A stretch of 64,000 nucleotides of DNA from Dehalococcoidia bacterium (GCA_003562475.1 PWUU01000035.1:1-64000), one strand, 5' to 3'. Counted from the stretch's first letter, positions 45,831-55,384 are shown. Numbers and translations are program-made. The notes: generated from the sequence alone by a model not told the origin.

Positions 45831-45882
45831 CTGATGTAGCGGACTGCGGCATTGTAGCATCGCATCGTAACCCTCGCAATCC

Positions 45883-45912
45883 TTGCGAGAGCCGAGGTGC
45901 TACTCGTATAAT
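45883..45912 (+). promoter_or_regulatory. Probable promoter of the EF-G-like gene
   Basis: TTGCGA at 45883-45888, an 18-nt spacer and a perfect TATAAT at 45907-45912. The start near 45919 gives a leader of about 45 nt to the GTG start codon. Confidence 0.55.
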
Positions 45913-45963
45913 CTGTTCTGTTTCGGCGTCCAGACCGTCGAAGTCACGAAAAGGAGTGCTGCT

Positions 45964-47994
45964 GTGGAATCATATTCACCTGAGAGGATACGCAACGTCG
46001 CTGTGGTCGGGCATTATGGATGTGGTAAGACGACGCTTGCCGAGGTAATGGCGTTCCATTCTGGAGCCACGAAACGGCTCGGCAGTGTTGATGAGGGCAC
46101 CAGCGTGTCGGACTATGATCAGAGTGAGATTGACCGCCACATGAGCCTCAATCTTGCTGTACTGCCTCTCGAATGGAAGAAATGCAAGATCAACGTGCTG
46201 GATACCCCCGGTTATCTGGACTTTGCTGGCGAGGTGAAAGCGGCGCTACGCGTCTGTGACGGAGCGCTCATCGTGGTATGCGCCACTAACTCTGTGGAGG
46301 TGGGAACCGAACAGGTGTGGTCGTACACTCGCGAGTTCGAGCTTCCAGCCATGGTTGTGATTGGCAAGATGGATCGCGACAATGCTGATTTCTTCAAGAC
46401 ACTGGGCGACGTTCAGTCGCGACTCTCCAACCGCTGTGTGGCGGCGCAAATCCCGATTGGCTCGCAGGCCGAGTTTCGTGGCTACGTCGACCTTGTGACT
46501 ATGCGGGCGCACGTCCAGGGGGTTGAGCAAGACGTGCCTGCCGAACTCAGTGAACAAGCGGCCGCCTTGCGAGAGAACCTCATCGAAGCAGTGGTTGAAG
46601 CTGATGACGAGCTCATGAGCAAGTACCTCGAGGGAGATGAACTGTCGACGGAAGAGGTGGCTGATGCGCTGCGTCGCGCCACCGCACAGGGTATTGCTGT
46701 TCCTGTGCTAGTGGCGTCCGCGGCACGGAATGTTGGAGTGGACACACTCATGAACATGATCTGTGCGACGTTGCCGTCACCTCAGGAGCGACAGGCGACC
46801 ACATCGCAGATCGAAGCTTCAGCTGCAAGACCGGCGCTTGCGTTGGTCTTCAAGACCACTGCAGATCCGTTCACCGGGAAGGTCAGTTACTTCCGCGTGT
46901 ACTCCGGCGAGATTGCCAGCAACTCGCAGCTCGTCAACCTCAACCGGGGTGCCACTGAACGCATAGGTCAACTGTTCTTGCCATTGGGGAAACAGCAGAC
47001 CACCGTCAGCAAAGTTTCAACCGGCGATATCGGCGCGGTCGCCAAGCTCGGGGTCACGGGAACCGGCGATACACTGGGCATGAAGGATCAGGCACCATTG
47101 CCGGGTATTGTGTTCCCCAGGGCAACGTATAGCATGGCAGTTCACCCTGAGTCGAAGGGCGACCTCGATAAGATGAGCACTATCCTTCCTCGCATGATTG
47201 AAGAGGATCCGTCGCTGTTGTTGCGGCGCGATCCTGATACGGGCGAAAACCTGCTGTCCGGTGTGGGAGACACACACCTCGACGTTGTCAGGGACAAGAT
47301 GAGCCGCAAATTCGGGGTGAAAGTTGTACTTACGCCGCCGGCGATTCCCTATAAGGAAACGATTACGGTTTCAACTAGGGCCGAGTACAAGCACAAGAAG
47401 CAGACCGGCGGTCATGGCCAGTACGGGCACGTGTTCCTTGAGTTGCAGCCTCTTCCGAAAGGGGGCGGCTTTGAGTACGAGACAAGAATTGTCGGTGGCG
47501 CTATACCGTCCAATTTCCTGCCGTCCGTTGAGAAGGGAGTGAACGAGGGCAGACAGGAGGGGGTACTCGGTGGCTTTCCCCTCGTTGATTTGAAAGTCAT
47601 AGTCTACGATGGCACCTTTCACCCGGTTGACTCGTCCGACATTGCGTTCAAGATTGCGGCAGCGCAGGCGCTGAAGAAAGGCCTGCAGCAGGGTCAGCCT
47701 GTGCTGCTCGAGCCGATTATGAACCTCAACGTCAGGGTGCCTGAAAGCATGACTGGTGATGTCATTAGTGACTTGAATACGAAGCGAGGAAGGGTGCTGG
47801 GCATGAGCCCGGATGGTGGCTACAACGTTATATCCGCTCAGGCGCCCTATTCCGAACTGCTTCGGTATGCCATCGACCTCAGGTCAATGCTGCAGGGCCG
47901 TGGAGAATTCGAAATGGAGTTCAGTCACTACGAAGAAGTGCCTGCGCACCTTAGCCAGAAGATCGTGGCGCGGCAGTCGCAGAAGTCCGACTAG
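45964..47994 (+). CDS. EF-G-like translational GTPase
   Basis: 676 residues from the GTG at 45964, which has AAGGAG 8 nt upstream; the open extension to 45883 overlaps the promoter. P-loop GHYGCGKT is at 16-23 and DTPGYLDF starts at 80. The base-specificity motif is GKMD at 134-137 instead of NKMD. The switch I region reads GTSVSDYDQSEIDRHMSLN, which with DTPGY is typical of the second EF-G group (EF-G2-like) rather than main FusA. Domains II-V are complete. Function in this group is unsettled. No rpsL, rpsG or tuf lies nearby. Confidence 0.85.
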   Translation: MESYSPERIRNVAVVGHYGCGKTTLAEVMAFHSGATKRLGSVDEGTSVSDYDQSEIDRHMSLNLAVLPLEWKKCKINVLDTPGYLDFAGEVKAALRVCDGALIVVCATNSVEVGTEQVWSYTREFELPAMVVIGKMDRDNADFFKTLGDVQSRLSNRCVAAQIPIGSQAEFRGYVDLVTMRAHVQGVEQDVPAELSEQAAALRENLIEAVVEADDELMSKYLEGDELSTEEVADALRRATAQGIAVPVLVASAARNVGVDTLMNMICATLPSPQERQATTSQIEASAARPALALVFKTTADPFTGKVSYFRVYSGEIASNSQLVNLNRGATERIGQLFLPLGKQQTTVSKVSTGDIGAVAKLGVTGTGDTLGMKDQAPLPGIVFPRATYSMAVHPESKGDLDKMSTILPRMIEEDPSLLLRRDPDTGENLLSGVGDTHLDVVRDKMSRKFGVKVVLTPPAIPYKETITVSTRAEYKHKKQTGGHGQYGHVFLELQPLPKGGGFEYETRIVGGAIPSNFLPSVEKGVNEGRQEGVLGGFPLVDLKVIVYDGTFHPVDSSDIAFKIAAAQALKKGLQQGQPVLLEPIMNLNVRVPESMTGDVISDLNTKRGRVLGMSPDGGYNVISAQAPYSELLRYAIDLRSMLQGRGEFEMEFSHYEEVPAHLSQKIVARQSQKSD

Positions 47995-48021
47995 CCAGTA
48001 GTCACTGCTCGGGTATGCGAA

Positions 48022-48048
48022 GACGGCGCGGTTTACGGCCGCGCCGTC
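48022..48048. terminator. Strong hairpin between convergent EF-G-like and etfA genes
   Basis: A perfect 10-bp stem (GACGGCGCGG / CCGCGCCGTC) with a 7-nt loop, 28 nt after the first stop and 28 nt before the second. No T tract follows. Probably a shared bidirectional terminator. Confidence 0.65.
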
Positions 48049-48075
48049 CTCTATAGTGTGCAGGTGCATTCGTGA

Positions 48076-49071
48076 CTATTCCGCGAGCAACTCGCGAAGC
48101 CTTGATGTGAAGGCGGGAACCACCTCCTCGAACCTGCCAACAACCCCGTAGGTCGCCTCACGAAAGATGTTGGCCTCGGCGTCCTTGTTGATGGCGACGA
48201 TCGTCTTTGCACCCGAGCAACCGGCTATGTGTTGACTTGCGCCGGAGATGGCGACCGCGACATAAAGCTCAGGAGCCACGATCTTGCCCGTGAGGCCTAT
48301 GTGCATCGCCTCAGGTGCCCAACCGTTGTCGCACGCAGGGCGCGACGCACCGACAGCTCCATGCAGGACATCCGCCAGGTCCTTCAGTATGGTGGTGAAA
48401 GGCTCAGGTCCTCCAACTCCACGCCCACCGCTGACCACGACAGGCGCATCCTCGAGTTTGATTCCGACGACCTCCTCCTGTACCCGATCCTTGATCTGGA
48501 GTCGGGGAGGTGCGAGATCAACGCTCAATGCGACTGTACTTGGTGTGACGCCTGATGCGGGCTCTCCGGCTGACATCGCCTTGGGGCGAATGGTCGCGAC
48601 CTGCGGGAGGGTTTCGGTAGTGAAATCCACCAGGGCGTTACCACCGTACACGGGCTTGGTCATCAGCAGCTTACCGGAATCGGTATCAACCTTTATGTCG
48701 ATACAGTCGGTGGTCACCGCAGAACCGAGGCGAAAGGCCATGCGAGGGCCGAGTTCCCGTCCGAGGGGCGTATGTCCCATGAGAACCACCGCAGGCATTG
48801 CGGCAGCAACGGCCGCTGTCGCGACCGCGAGATGAGCTTCGACATCAAGGTCAGACCTGTCACCCAGTTGAGCGGTATAGACCGTCGCTGCTCCTCGTGC
48901 CGTCGCATCCTCAACTGCCGCAGCGGGTGCATCACCCGGAAGAACACAGCTTAGCTCCTGACCAAGGTCGGAGGCCAGCTTCCGTCCGCATTCCAGCAGT
49001 TCGCAGGTTGTACCTGCGAGCTTCGATCCCGCTACTTCTCCATATACCAAGACGCCTTTGTACTCTTGCAT
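48076..49071 (-). CDS. etfA: Electron transfer flavoprotein alpha subunit
   Basis: 331 residues from the ATG at 49071 with a GGAGG site 9 nt upstream; the frame extends upstream into etfB without homology. The C-terminal FAD-binding domain has VVSGGRGVGGPE, SRPACDNGW, IGLTGKIVAPELYVAVAISGASQH and IVAINKDAEANIF. EtfAB passes electrons from dehydrogenases to a membrane quinone reductase or takes part in bifurcation. It follows etfB by 25 nt; no partner dehydrogenase is seen in the window. Confidence 0.95.
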   Translation of the reverse strand: MQEYKGVLVYGEVAGSKLAGTTCELLECGRKLASDLGQELSCVLPGDAPAAAVEDATARGAATVYTAQLGDRSDLDVEAHLAVATAAVAAAMPAVVLMGHTPLGRELGPRMAFRLGSAVTTDCIDIKVDTDSGKLLMTKPVYGGNALVDFTTETLPQVATIRPKAMSAGEPASGVTPSTVALSVDLAPPRLQIKDRVQEEVVGIKLEDAPVVVSGGRGVGGPEPFTTILKDLADVLHGAVGASRPACDNGWAPEAMHIGLTGKIVAPELYVAVAISGASQHIAGCSGAKTIVAINKDAEANIFREATYGVVGRFEEVVPAFTSRLRELLAE

Positions 49072-49096
49072 ACTGTGACCTCCTACTGTCCGAGTG

Positions 49097-49906
49097 CTAG
49101 ATGATCTTGGCTGTGCGAAGCCGATCAGCGAGATTGGCTCCAGCCTCGGTGGGCGATTCCCCCTCCACAATCTCGCAGCGGGCTTCCTTCACGGGCTGAT
49201 ACAGGCGCTGAAGTCTGAGACGCCGTGCTGCGCTGCCAACATTGGCCGGGTCGACCCCCAGATCGGCCGGTGTCCATACGGTCGGCTGTTTCTTTGCGGC
49301 GGACATAATACCTTTCAGTACCGCATAGCGCAGGTTGCCGAGCTCGCTCGTAACAGTCACGACCGCAGGCGTCTCTACCTCGACAACCTGAAAACCATCG
49401 AGTATGACCTGCTCAATCCGGAGGCCTCCGTCAATTGCCTCTACCTTCCGAGCCAGCGTCACGACCGGAATATTCAGCAGTTCTGCAAGTCCCAGGCCTA
49501 CTTGTCCGGAATCCCAGTCCGAAGATTGACGACCACAGAAGATGACGTCGTATCCCTCAAGCTTGTTAACTGCCAGAGAGAGTGCGTATGCGGTGGTCCA
49601 GCTGTCGCTATCTTCGAATGCCGGGTCTTCAAGAAGCACCAATTCGTCGCCGCCAACTGCAAGTGCTTTCTTCACTACGTCACGCACCAGCTTGTTGCCA
49701 AGGCTCAGGACGGTAATCCTGCCGCCTGTCGAATCCTTCAAGCGTAGGGCTGCCTCCAGTGCAAACTCATCGTACTGACCGATAACCGGCTTGATATCAG
49801 GTGGTAGTGTCATCCTGCTGGTGGAGGCATCTATCTTGAAGGCAGTAGGTGGAGCCTCCGGATCCAGCGTCTGCTTGCAGCACACGACCATTCGTAATTC
49901 CGACAT
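49097..49906 (-). CDS. etfB: Electron transfer flavoprotein beta subunit
   Basis: 269 residues with a strong AAGGAGG site. VCCKQTLDPEAPP, QYDEFALEAALRLKD, VLSLGN and GRQSSDWDSGQVG (AMP or FAD contact) are typical of EtfB. It pairs with EtfA downstream and lies 24 nt after gltX, an odd partner. The sequence does not decide between classical and bifurcating type. Confidence 0.95.
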   Translation of the reverse strand: MSELRMVVCCKQTLDPEAPPTAFKIDASTSRMTLPPDIKPVIGQYDEFALEAALRLKDSTGGRITVLSLGNKLVRDVVKKALAVGGDELVLLEDPAFEDSDSWTTAYALSLAVNKLEGYDVIFCGRQSSDWDSGQVGLGLAELLNIPVVTLARKVEAIDGGLRIEQVILDGFQVVEVETPAVVTVTSELGNLRYAVLKGIMSAAKKQPTVWTPADLGVDPANVGSAARRLRLQRLYQPVKEARCEIVEGESPTEAGANLADRLRTAKII

Positions 49907-49930
49907 CTGAGGAACCTCCTTGAAAAACTG

Positions 49931-51412
49931 CTAGCCCTCGGGAGCGGAATCGTTGGCGGCGATTTCCAGCTGTGCGAGAGCGTGCGAAAGGCGCATGAGG
50001 CACCGGTCTCTTCCGAGTACCTCCATGGTATCAAATAGTGGCGGTGCAGCAGAGCGTCCGGTAGCTGCAACACGGAGGATGCTGAATACCTGTTTCGCGG
50101 TTAGTCCGGATTGATCGCAGACTGCACGAACGGCCCACTCCAGTGTCGATGCCTCCCAGTTGTCGATGTCTTCCAGCGTGGACAACACTCCACGAATAAC
50201 CCCGATAGTCTGTGTGCGGTCGATCCCCTTCGCGACCAGACTTGTGGCAGGGTAGTCAACAGTGTCGAGGAAAAAGAAGTCGGTCAGTTTGCCCAACTCT
50301 GAGAGTATCCTGGTGCGTTCCTGAACAAGTGCGGCAATCTTGCGTACATATGCCTCGTCTAGCGGTCGTGGTACTGACGGCGGCAGGTCCCGTTCAAGAA
50401 AGGGGATAGCACGGCGGGCGAACTCTTCAACCGGCAGCGCACGTATGTAGACGCCATTCATCCAGTCGAGCTTTGGCTTGTTGAAGACGGCTGCAGTCTT
50501 GCCTACACGGTCAAGCGAGAAGTGGGCGATAAGCTGGTCGCGGGTGAACAACTCGGTCTTGTCGTCGAGAGCCCACCCAAGCAGCGCCAGGAAATTGAAG
50601 AGGGCCTCCGGCAGATAACCACCGTCGCGGTACTCGGTCACGGTAGTGGCGCCGTGGCGCTTCGACAGCTTGGCCTTGTCGGGTCCGAGGATCATAGGTA
50701 GATGAGCGAACGCGGGTGGCGACCAGCCAAATGCCGCGTAGAGCATGACGTGCAGAGGAGTACTCGATATCCACTCGTCCGCGCGCATAATGTGTGAGAT
50801 ACCCATGTAATGATCGTCTACAACGTTGGCAAGGTGGTACGTGGGATAGCCGTCTGACTTGAGCAGTACGTAGTCGTTTAGTGTCGCGTTACTGAAGGTG
50901 ACCGGGCCGCGAATCAGGTCATTGAACGTAGTGTCACCCTTGCGGGGTGTCCTGAACCGGACAACCGACGGTGTTCCCGCGGCCAGGCAGGACGCCACTA
51001 CGTTCGCATCCAGGTCGCGGCAACGACCATCGTATCTCGGTGGCAGTTGTCGCCGTGCCAGTTCCGCCCTCACCTGTTCCAGCCGGTGGGGCGAGCAGAA
51101 GCAGTGGTACGCAGCTTCTGTGCGGACAAGTGTGTCTGCGGCGTCAAGGTACAGAGACAGCCTGTCTGATTGGAATATCGGTCCCTCATCCCAATCGAGA
51201 CCCAGCCACTCTAGTCCGTCCATTATCGATTCAACTGCGCCTTCTACACGGCGGGCTGTATCGGTGTCCTCAATCCTGAGGACGAACACACCGCCATGGT
51301 GTCGAGCGAATAACCAGTTGAATAGTGCGGTGCGTATATTACCTACGTGTGGATGGCCAGTGGGACTTGGCGCAAATCGTACTCTGACCGAATCTTGAGT
51401 ATCAGTCACCAT
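49931..51412 (-). CDS. gltX: Glutamyl-tRNA synthetase
   Basis: 493 residues from the ATG at 51412 ([19 protein letters not shown]). [17 protein letters not shown] is the HIGH region and KLSKRHGA the KMSKS region, with [10 protein letters not shown] between. With GatCAB in the window and no glnS, a non-discriminating enzyme that also charges tRNA-Gln is plausible, but the anticodon-binding residues were not assessed. Confidence 0.96.
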   Translation of the reverse strand: MVTDTQDSVRVRFAPSPTGHPHVGNIRTALFNWLFARHHGGVFVLRIEDTDTARRVEGAVESIMDGLEWLGLDWDEGPIFQSDRLSLYLDAADTLVRTEAAYHCFCSPHRLEQVRAELARRQLPPRYDGRCRDLDANVVASCLAAGTPSVVRFRTPRKGDTTFNDLIRGPVTFSNATLNDYVLLKSDGYPTYHLANVVDDHYMGISHIMRADEWISSTPLHVMLYAAFGWSPPAFAHLPMILGPDKAKLSKRHGATTVTEYRDGGYLPEALFNFLALLGWALDDKTELFTRDQLIAHFSLDRVGKTAAVFNKPKLDWMNGVYIRALPVEEFARRAIPFLERDLPPSVPRPLDEAYVRKIAALVQERTRILSELGKLTDFFFLDTVDYPATSLVAKGIDRTQTIGVIRGVLSTLEDIDNWEASTLEWAVRAVCDQSGLTAKQVFSILRVAATGRSAAPPLFDTMEVLGRDRCLMRLSHALAQLEIAANDSAPEG

Positions 51413-51482
51413 ACGTGGTATTCCCGGAAGGCCGTGGTCCTGGCACTGTGAAATCACCCGGACGCATAGCGTGCAGTCGTCC

Positions 51483-51764
51483 CTATTTTGCGGAGAGGAC
51501 TTTCTGCAGTCCCTTCAGTCGATCAAGGTGCTTCTTGAGCTTCTGCGCGAGTTGTTCGGCCCGCCGAAGGGCCATCTCAGTGTCTTCGAGCTCCGCCTGT
51601 ATGGAGAACAGAAGGCGACTCTGTTGCTGGGCGAGATCTGCCTCATACGCTGCCAGATCATCATATCCCGCCTCGCCAAGGAGTTCTGCAAGCAGCTTGC
51701 TCTCGCGACGCTGCTGGTCGCCTGCGAGGCGGTCGAGAGATTCAAGATACTGTTTGCTATCCAT
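51483..51764 (-). CDS. Small coiled-coil hypothetical protein
   Basis: 93 residues, almost all predicted helical with Leu/Ala heptads (SRLLFSIQAELEDTEMALRR, AEQLAQKLKKHLDRLKGLQ). No known domain. It lies between rluD (45 nt) and gltX (70 nt) on the same strand. Composition and codon use look like its neighbours, so I take it as real. Confidence 0.6.
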   Translation of the reverse strand: MDSKQYLESLDRLAGDQQRRESKLLAELLGEAGYDDLAAYEADLAQQQSRLLFSIQAELEDTEMALRRAEQLAQKLKKHLDRLKGLQKVLSAK

Positions 51765-51809
51765 ATCGAATCTGCCGCACTATACCATTTCGTACATCGA
51801 CGGGCAAGG

Positions 51810-52772
51810 CTACCACTCAGTAGTGTTACGCAACTGTGACAGGACAGCGACAAGGTCCTCGGGCAAAGGAGAGGTAAAGAGGCACTCGTGATTCGATTGT
51901 GGCGGTGTCAGTGTGAGGGAAGCTGCGTGAAGAAAGTGCCGTTGCAGTGACGGCTCGAGGGTACGCCAGGCAGAACGTTGGCCGTACGTGCGGTCGCCGG
52001 CAATGGGGTGCCCTGTGGAGGCAAGGTGCACCCTGATCTGGTGAGTCCGTCCCGTTATCGGCTGTGCTTCGAGCAGTGTGAACTCGCGGAATCTCTCGAG
52101 CGGGGAATAGGCGGTGCGTGCAGGTTTACCTGAAGACACCACTGCCATTCGCTTTCTGTGAATCGGATGCCGTGCGATCGGGGCGTCGATGTTTCCAGGC
52201 CCTTCTATATGCCCCACTACCAGCGCGACGTACATCTTGCGCACTGCGCCGCGCTTGAACTGCGCAACCAGCCATTCCCTGGCTTCATCGTGTCGAGCCA
52301 CCGCCATGATACCGGAAGTGTCCTTGTCCAGTCTGTGCACAAGGCCCGGTCGCAACACGTCACCGCAACTGATGTCTGGGTAGCGTGCGAGGAGCGCGTT
52401 GACCAGCGTGTGTTCATGGTGCCCCGGCGCAGGATGCACCACCATTCCTGCCGGCTTGTCGATGACGACCATGTGAGCGTCTTCGTAGATGATGTTCAGG
52501 GGAAGCTGTTCCGGGCAGGGTGGGCCGGGATCCTCAGGGATGGTGACGAGTATTGAGTCGCCGGTGCTAACAGGTTCCCCCGGTTTGCACGGGATGTTGT
52601 TTACAAGGACCCTCCCGTCTCGGATCAGCCGCCGTGCGCGAGACCGTGTTCCGATACCGGGCTGTTGCGCAAGAAACACGTCGAGGCGGTCACATGACCG
52701 GCCAGCGATGACTCTCAGTTGTCGGCCGACAGTCTCACATCCCACTACTATGGGCACTCCTGGATGTACCAT
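51810..52772 (-). CDS. rluD: Ribosomal large subunit pseudouridine synthase, RluD type
   Basis: 320 residues if started at the ATG at 52772, overlapping lspA by 38 nt; a GTG at 52745 would reduce the overlap. An S4 RNA-binding domain (about 27-75) precedes the RluA-family core with DKPAGMVVHPAPG, the catalytic HRLDKDTSG and PITGRTHQIRVHL. It modifies uridines in 23S rRNA. The lspA-rluD order is common. Confidence 0.93.
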   Translation of the reverse strand: MVHPGVPIVVGCETVGRQLRVIAGRSCDRLDVFLAQQPGIGTRSRARRLIRDGRVLVNNIPCKPGEPVSTGDSILVTIPEDPGPPCPEQLPLNIIYEDAHMVVIDKPAGMVVHPAPGHHEHTLVNALLARYPDISCGDVLRPGLVHRLDKDTSGIMAVARHDEAREWLVAQFKRGAVRKMYVALVVGHIEGPGNIDAPIARHPIHRKRMAVVSSGKPARTAYSPLERFREFTLLEAQPITGRTHQIRVHLASTGHPIAGDRTYGQRSAWRTLEPSLQRHFLHAASLTLTPPQSNHECLFTSPLPEDLVAVLSQLRNTTEW

Positions 52773-53253
52773 GGCGATACATGATCAAAACGAGCAGTAT
52801 GGTTCCAACGACGATACATGCGTCGGCAACATTGAAAGCGGGCCAGCGGATGCCTGGCAATACCTCGACGTCGACGAAATCGGTTACTGCAGAAAACGCA
52901 ATGCGATCGATGAGGTTACCAATCGCACCACCAGCAACAAGGGCGATGGTCACGGTCTCAAGAGTCGTTGGCCTGTAGTTATTGTGGACTGCAAGGTGAC
53001 GGAGGATGATGGGGATCAGTGCAAGTACGATGATCGATGCGATGGTCGGCACGAGGACGTAGCCTTGCCCGAAACCGAATACCAAGCCGGTGTTCTGGAC
53101 GTGCGTGAAATAGATTGGTCCGGCGACGTGCACTGACTCACCAACTGCGAGCATATCCCTGATCGAGTTCTTGCTCAACTGATCTACGAGGATGGAGCAC
53201 GCCAGCACGGCCGCGCCTGTGATGAACTGGGTCCTATGAAGCACCAGCGACAC
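52735..53253 (-). CDS. lspA: Lipoprotein signal peptidase (signal peptidase II)
   Basis: 172 residues from a GTG that overlaps the upstream gene's end. Four membrane helices are visible. The catalytic aspartates are in GGAIGNLIDR and PAFNVADACI, and the NTGLVFGF motif is conserved. It cleaves signal peptides of diacylglyceryl-prolipoproteins in the cytoplasmic membrane, so the organism makes lipoproteins. Confidence 0.95.
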   Translation of the reverse strand: MSLVLHRTQFITGAAVLACSILVDQLSKNSIRDMLAVGESVHVAGPIYFTHVQNTGLVFGFGQGYVLVPTIASIIVLALIPIILRHLAVHNNYRPTTLETVTIALVAGGAIGNLIDRIAFSAVTDFVDVEVLPGIRWPAFNVADACIVVGTILLVLIMYRHGTSRSAHSSGM

Positions 53254-53602
53254 TCTTCAGCTGCTGGGCCTTACAGCGCATGCAAAGAGAGGCTTGCGGC
53301 CTGGCTTCGAGCCTGTCCGGTTCTATATCGTTACCACAAAGCTCACACTTGCCGTAGGTCCCTGCATCGAACTTCGTGAGGGCGTGAGTGAGGTCCGCCA
53401 GGCTTTCTCGAAGCCGTCGCTCCATGGCGAGTCGCTTCTCGAGCTCGAAAGCCTCTGTCGCCTCCTCTTCCCGCTTGCCAAACGGGCTTCCTTCTCGGGA
53501 CTCTTCTGCGCTCTGAGTGTCTGCCCTAAGCAACTCGAGTCGCTCGAGCACCTGTGCCCTGTCATGTTCAAGCTTTGCGCGCAGCTGTTCGATAGTAGCC
53601 AT
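53234..53602 (-). CDS. DksA/TraR-type zinc-finger protein
   Basis: 122 residues. A long N-terminal coiled coil (about 1-78) is followed by the zinc finger Cys86, Cys89, Cys107, Cys110 (CELCGNDIEPDRLEARP). Such proteins insert into the RNA polymerase secondary channel. It is the first gene of a likely unit with lspA and rluD, behind a promoter at 53638-53666. Confidence 0.88.
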   Translation of the reverse strand: MATIEQLRAKLEHDRAQVLERLELLRADTQSAEESREGSPFGKREEEATEAFELEKRLAMERRLRESLADLTHALTKFDAGTYGKCELCGNDIEPDRLEARPQASLCMRCKAQQLKSVAGAS

Positions 53603-53637
53603 CTTGGTCTGTCCTCACCTTCTGACCGTTACCCTGT

Positions 53638-53666
53638 ATTGTACTCAACCCGGGCTTGAATACCAA
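53638..53666 (-). promoter_or_regulatory. Probable promoter of dksA-like/lspA/rluD unit
   Basis: TTGGTA (53666-53661), 17-nt spacer and TACAAT (53643-53638) on the minus strand, about 35 nt before the start codon. The rest of the gap to the PEP carboxykinase-like stop holds nothing I recognise. Confidence 0.5.
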
Positions 53667-53754
53667 GAAGGATGCAAGACACCCTCAGATTATGTATGGT
53701 TGGATGCCTTGCACCCGACGGAGTATTCAGAACCTGTGTAGTCGACCTTCCTTT

Positions 53755-55377
53755 CTATACGTCAAATACGTGCGGCAACGCGGGGTGGAGCGCGTCGCCC
53801 AGCTTCTCAAGTGCCTCCCGGCGAATCGTGTTGAGGCCATGCTGGTTCTCTTCGAACTCGGCGACAGCGAACAGTTTTTCCGGATGGAAGTAGATATCGT
53901 CAACCATTCTAACCGATGCTGGCACCTGAAAGCCGGTCGGCGAGTCAATCCAGTCCTCAAGACCGCCGCGAAGTAGCGAGTCCAGTATGGCCATCGTATC
54001 CTCAAGCCTGATGTCATGGAACCGGCTCTCCATGGTCTCCTCAGGATCACCGCCACCAGGGGCGACAACGCCAATGCTGCCGGTATTGAGCAGGTAGTAG
54101 TTCATGTGCGGCAGTTGCTGCAGAATCTCATAGAAGCGGTTTGCGTGTGCGGCGCGGTCGCCCGCCACAAATGGGTCATAGAAGAACTCCCCGCGGATGG
54201 TGCCTGCAAGCGCGGGATTGCCGGCCGAAGACTCCATTGCCTGTCCCAGCACCATGAGTGCCGTGGCCTGCTCGCGAGAGAGTCGGCTTATTGCCGGTAT
54301 GAGAGGGCCCCGCGTGACAAGAACGAAGTTGTCGATGTGCGGCACATCTATGTAGCTGCTTGCGTGCATGAAGTCCGATCGCTTGACTACTGCGCGACCA
54401 TTCGATGTGCGCTGGTAGTTGTAGAAATCGAAGTCTCCGTCGTCGGTCACGAAGACGTTCTCGCACAAGGTTGAGGGTTTATGCAGGCCGTAGTATATCT
54501 CGGCCTGATTGCCTGGATTGACACCCTCGGTCTTGACAAATACCCCACCGCCTTCGAATCCCCGGAACGATCCGTCCGGCATTAACGTACCACCGTCGTC
54601 CTGTATTAGCCAGGACTTCTCATGACTCTTTCGGGCCAGAATCTTGCAGGTGGTCGACGTCTTGCCGTTGGCGCTGAGTGCAACAAGAAGAGTGCGAACC
54701 GTTCTGTAGTCTCCGTGAGCTGACTGCAGATGGTCCTCGCGGCAGCCCGCGTGGAGAAAGATGCCGTTCCCGTAGGTCTTCTGTGTCCAGTCCTCTGCAG
54801 CGAAGACCCCCTTCTTATACTCGCCTATGTAGTTCCCGTTGCGTATGATCTTCACGTACTTGCCGTTATCAAGCATGGCAAGCCTGATGGTGATGTCTTT
54901 TTGCGCGAGCGGGACGTCCCGGTTTGTGTCGAAGGCGTCGTCGAAGAAGAATACGATATGATAGGTGGGATCCTCGACCGGCCTTGTAGGCGGGAAGAAC
55001 AGGTTCCGGCCGCCGTACGCGACATGGGCGAATCGCTCGGGGATCAATAGCCTGACAGTAGTTGTGCTCTGTCTATTGCCAACGATGCGGTCAACCGAGA
55101 TTAGCCTCTGGTGTGAGAGTGTCTCTTCACACTGCGCGAGCAATTGCGACTCATCGTCGCCAAACTGGTCATCAACACTGTTCTTGGTGAAGATGGCGGA
55201 ACGAGATGTGGGTTCGCTCTCCGCCACGTAGTTGCCGTATACGGTGTGCCGTATCCCCGGTTCACGCGCAAGGATTGACTCGAGCTCAGCATCATCGGGG
55301 TTGTCGACCAGTCTGCCCTCGGCTCTAGCCTTCTGTCGGATACGAATGGCTGTCCTTTCAAACTCGCGTAGATCCAT
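53755..55377 (-). CDS. Divergent ATP-type phosphoenolpyruvate carboxykinase-like protein
   Basis: 540 residues, the size of ATP-dependent PEP carboxykinase. The kinase region is recognisable but altered: the P-loop region reads LSANGKTSTT (234-243) where LSGTGKTT is usual, followed by an Asp-Asp pair (260-261) and FRGFEGGGVFVKTEGVNP, comparable to the FEGGCYAKT segment. YVAESEPTSRSAIFTKNSV near the N-terminus and NGNYIGEYKKGVF in the middle also look conserved. The canonical enzyme converts oxaloacetate and ATP to PEP. Whether this one does is open. It starts 7 nt after dnaK. Confidence 0.7.
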   Translation of the reverse strand: MDLREFERTAIRIRQKARAEGRLVDNPDDAELESILAREPGIRHTVYGNYVAESEPTSRSAIFTKNSVDDQFGDDESQLLAQCEETLSHQRLISVDRIVGNRQSTTTVRLLIPERFAHVAYGGRNLFFPPTRPVEDPTYHIVFFFDDAFDTNRDVPLAQKDITIRLAMLDNGKYVKIIRNGNYIGEYKKGVFAAEDWTQKTYGNGIFLHAGCREDHLQSAHGDYRTVRTLLVALSANGKTSTTCKILARKSHEKSWLIQDDGGTLMPDGSFRGFEGGGVFVKTEGVNPGNQAEIYYGLHKPSTLCENVFVTDDGDFDFYNYQRTSNGRAVVKRSDFMHASSYIDVPHIDNFVLVTRGPLIPAISRLSREQATALMVLGQAMESSAGNPALAGTIRGEFFYDPFVAGDRAAHANRFYEILQQLPHMNYYLLNTGSIGVVAPGGGDPEETMESRFHDIRLEDTMAILDSLLRGGLEDWIDSPTGFQVPASVRMVDDIYFHPEKLFAVAEFEENQHGLNTIRREALEKLGDALHPALPHVFDV

Positions 55378-55384
55378 GTCTAAA

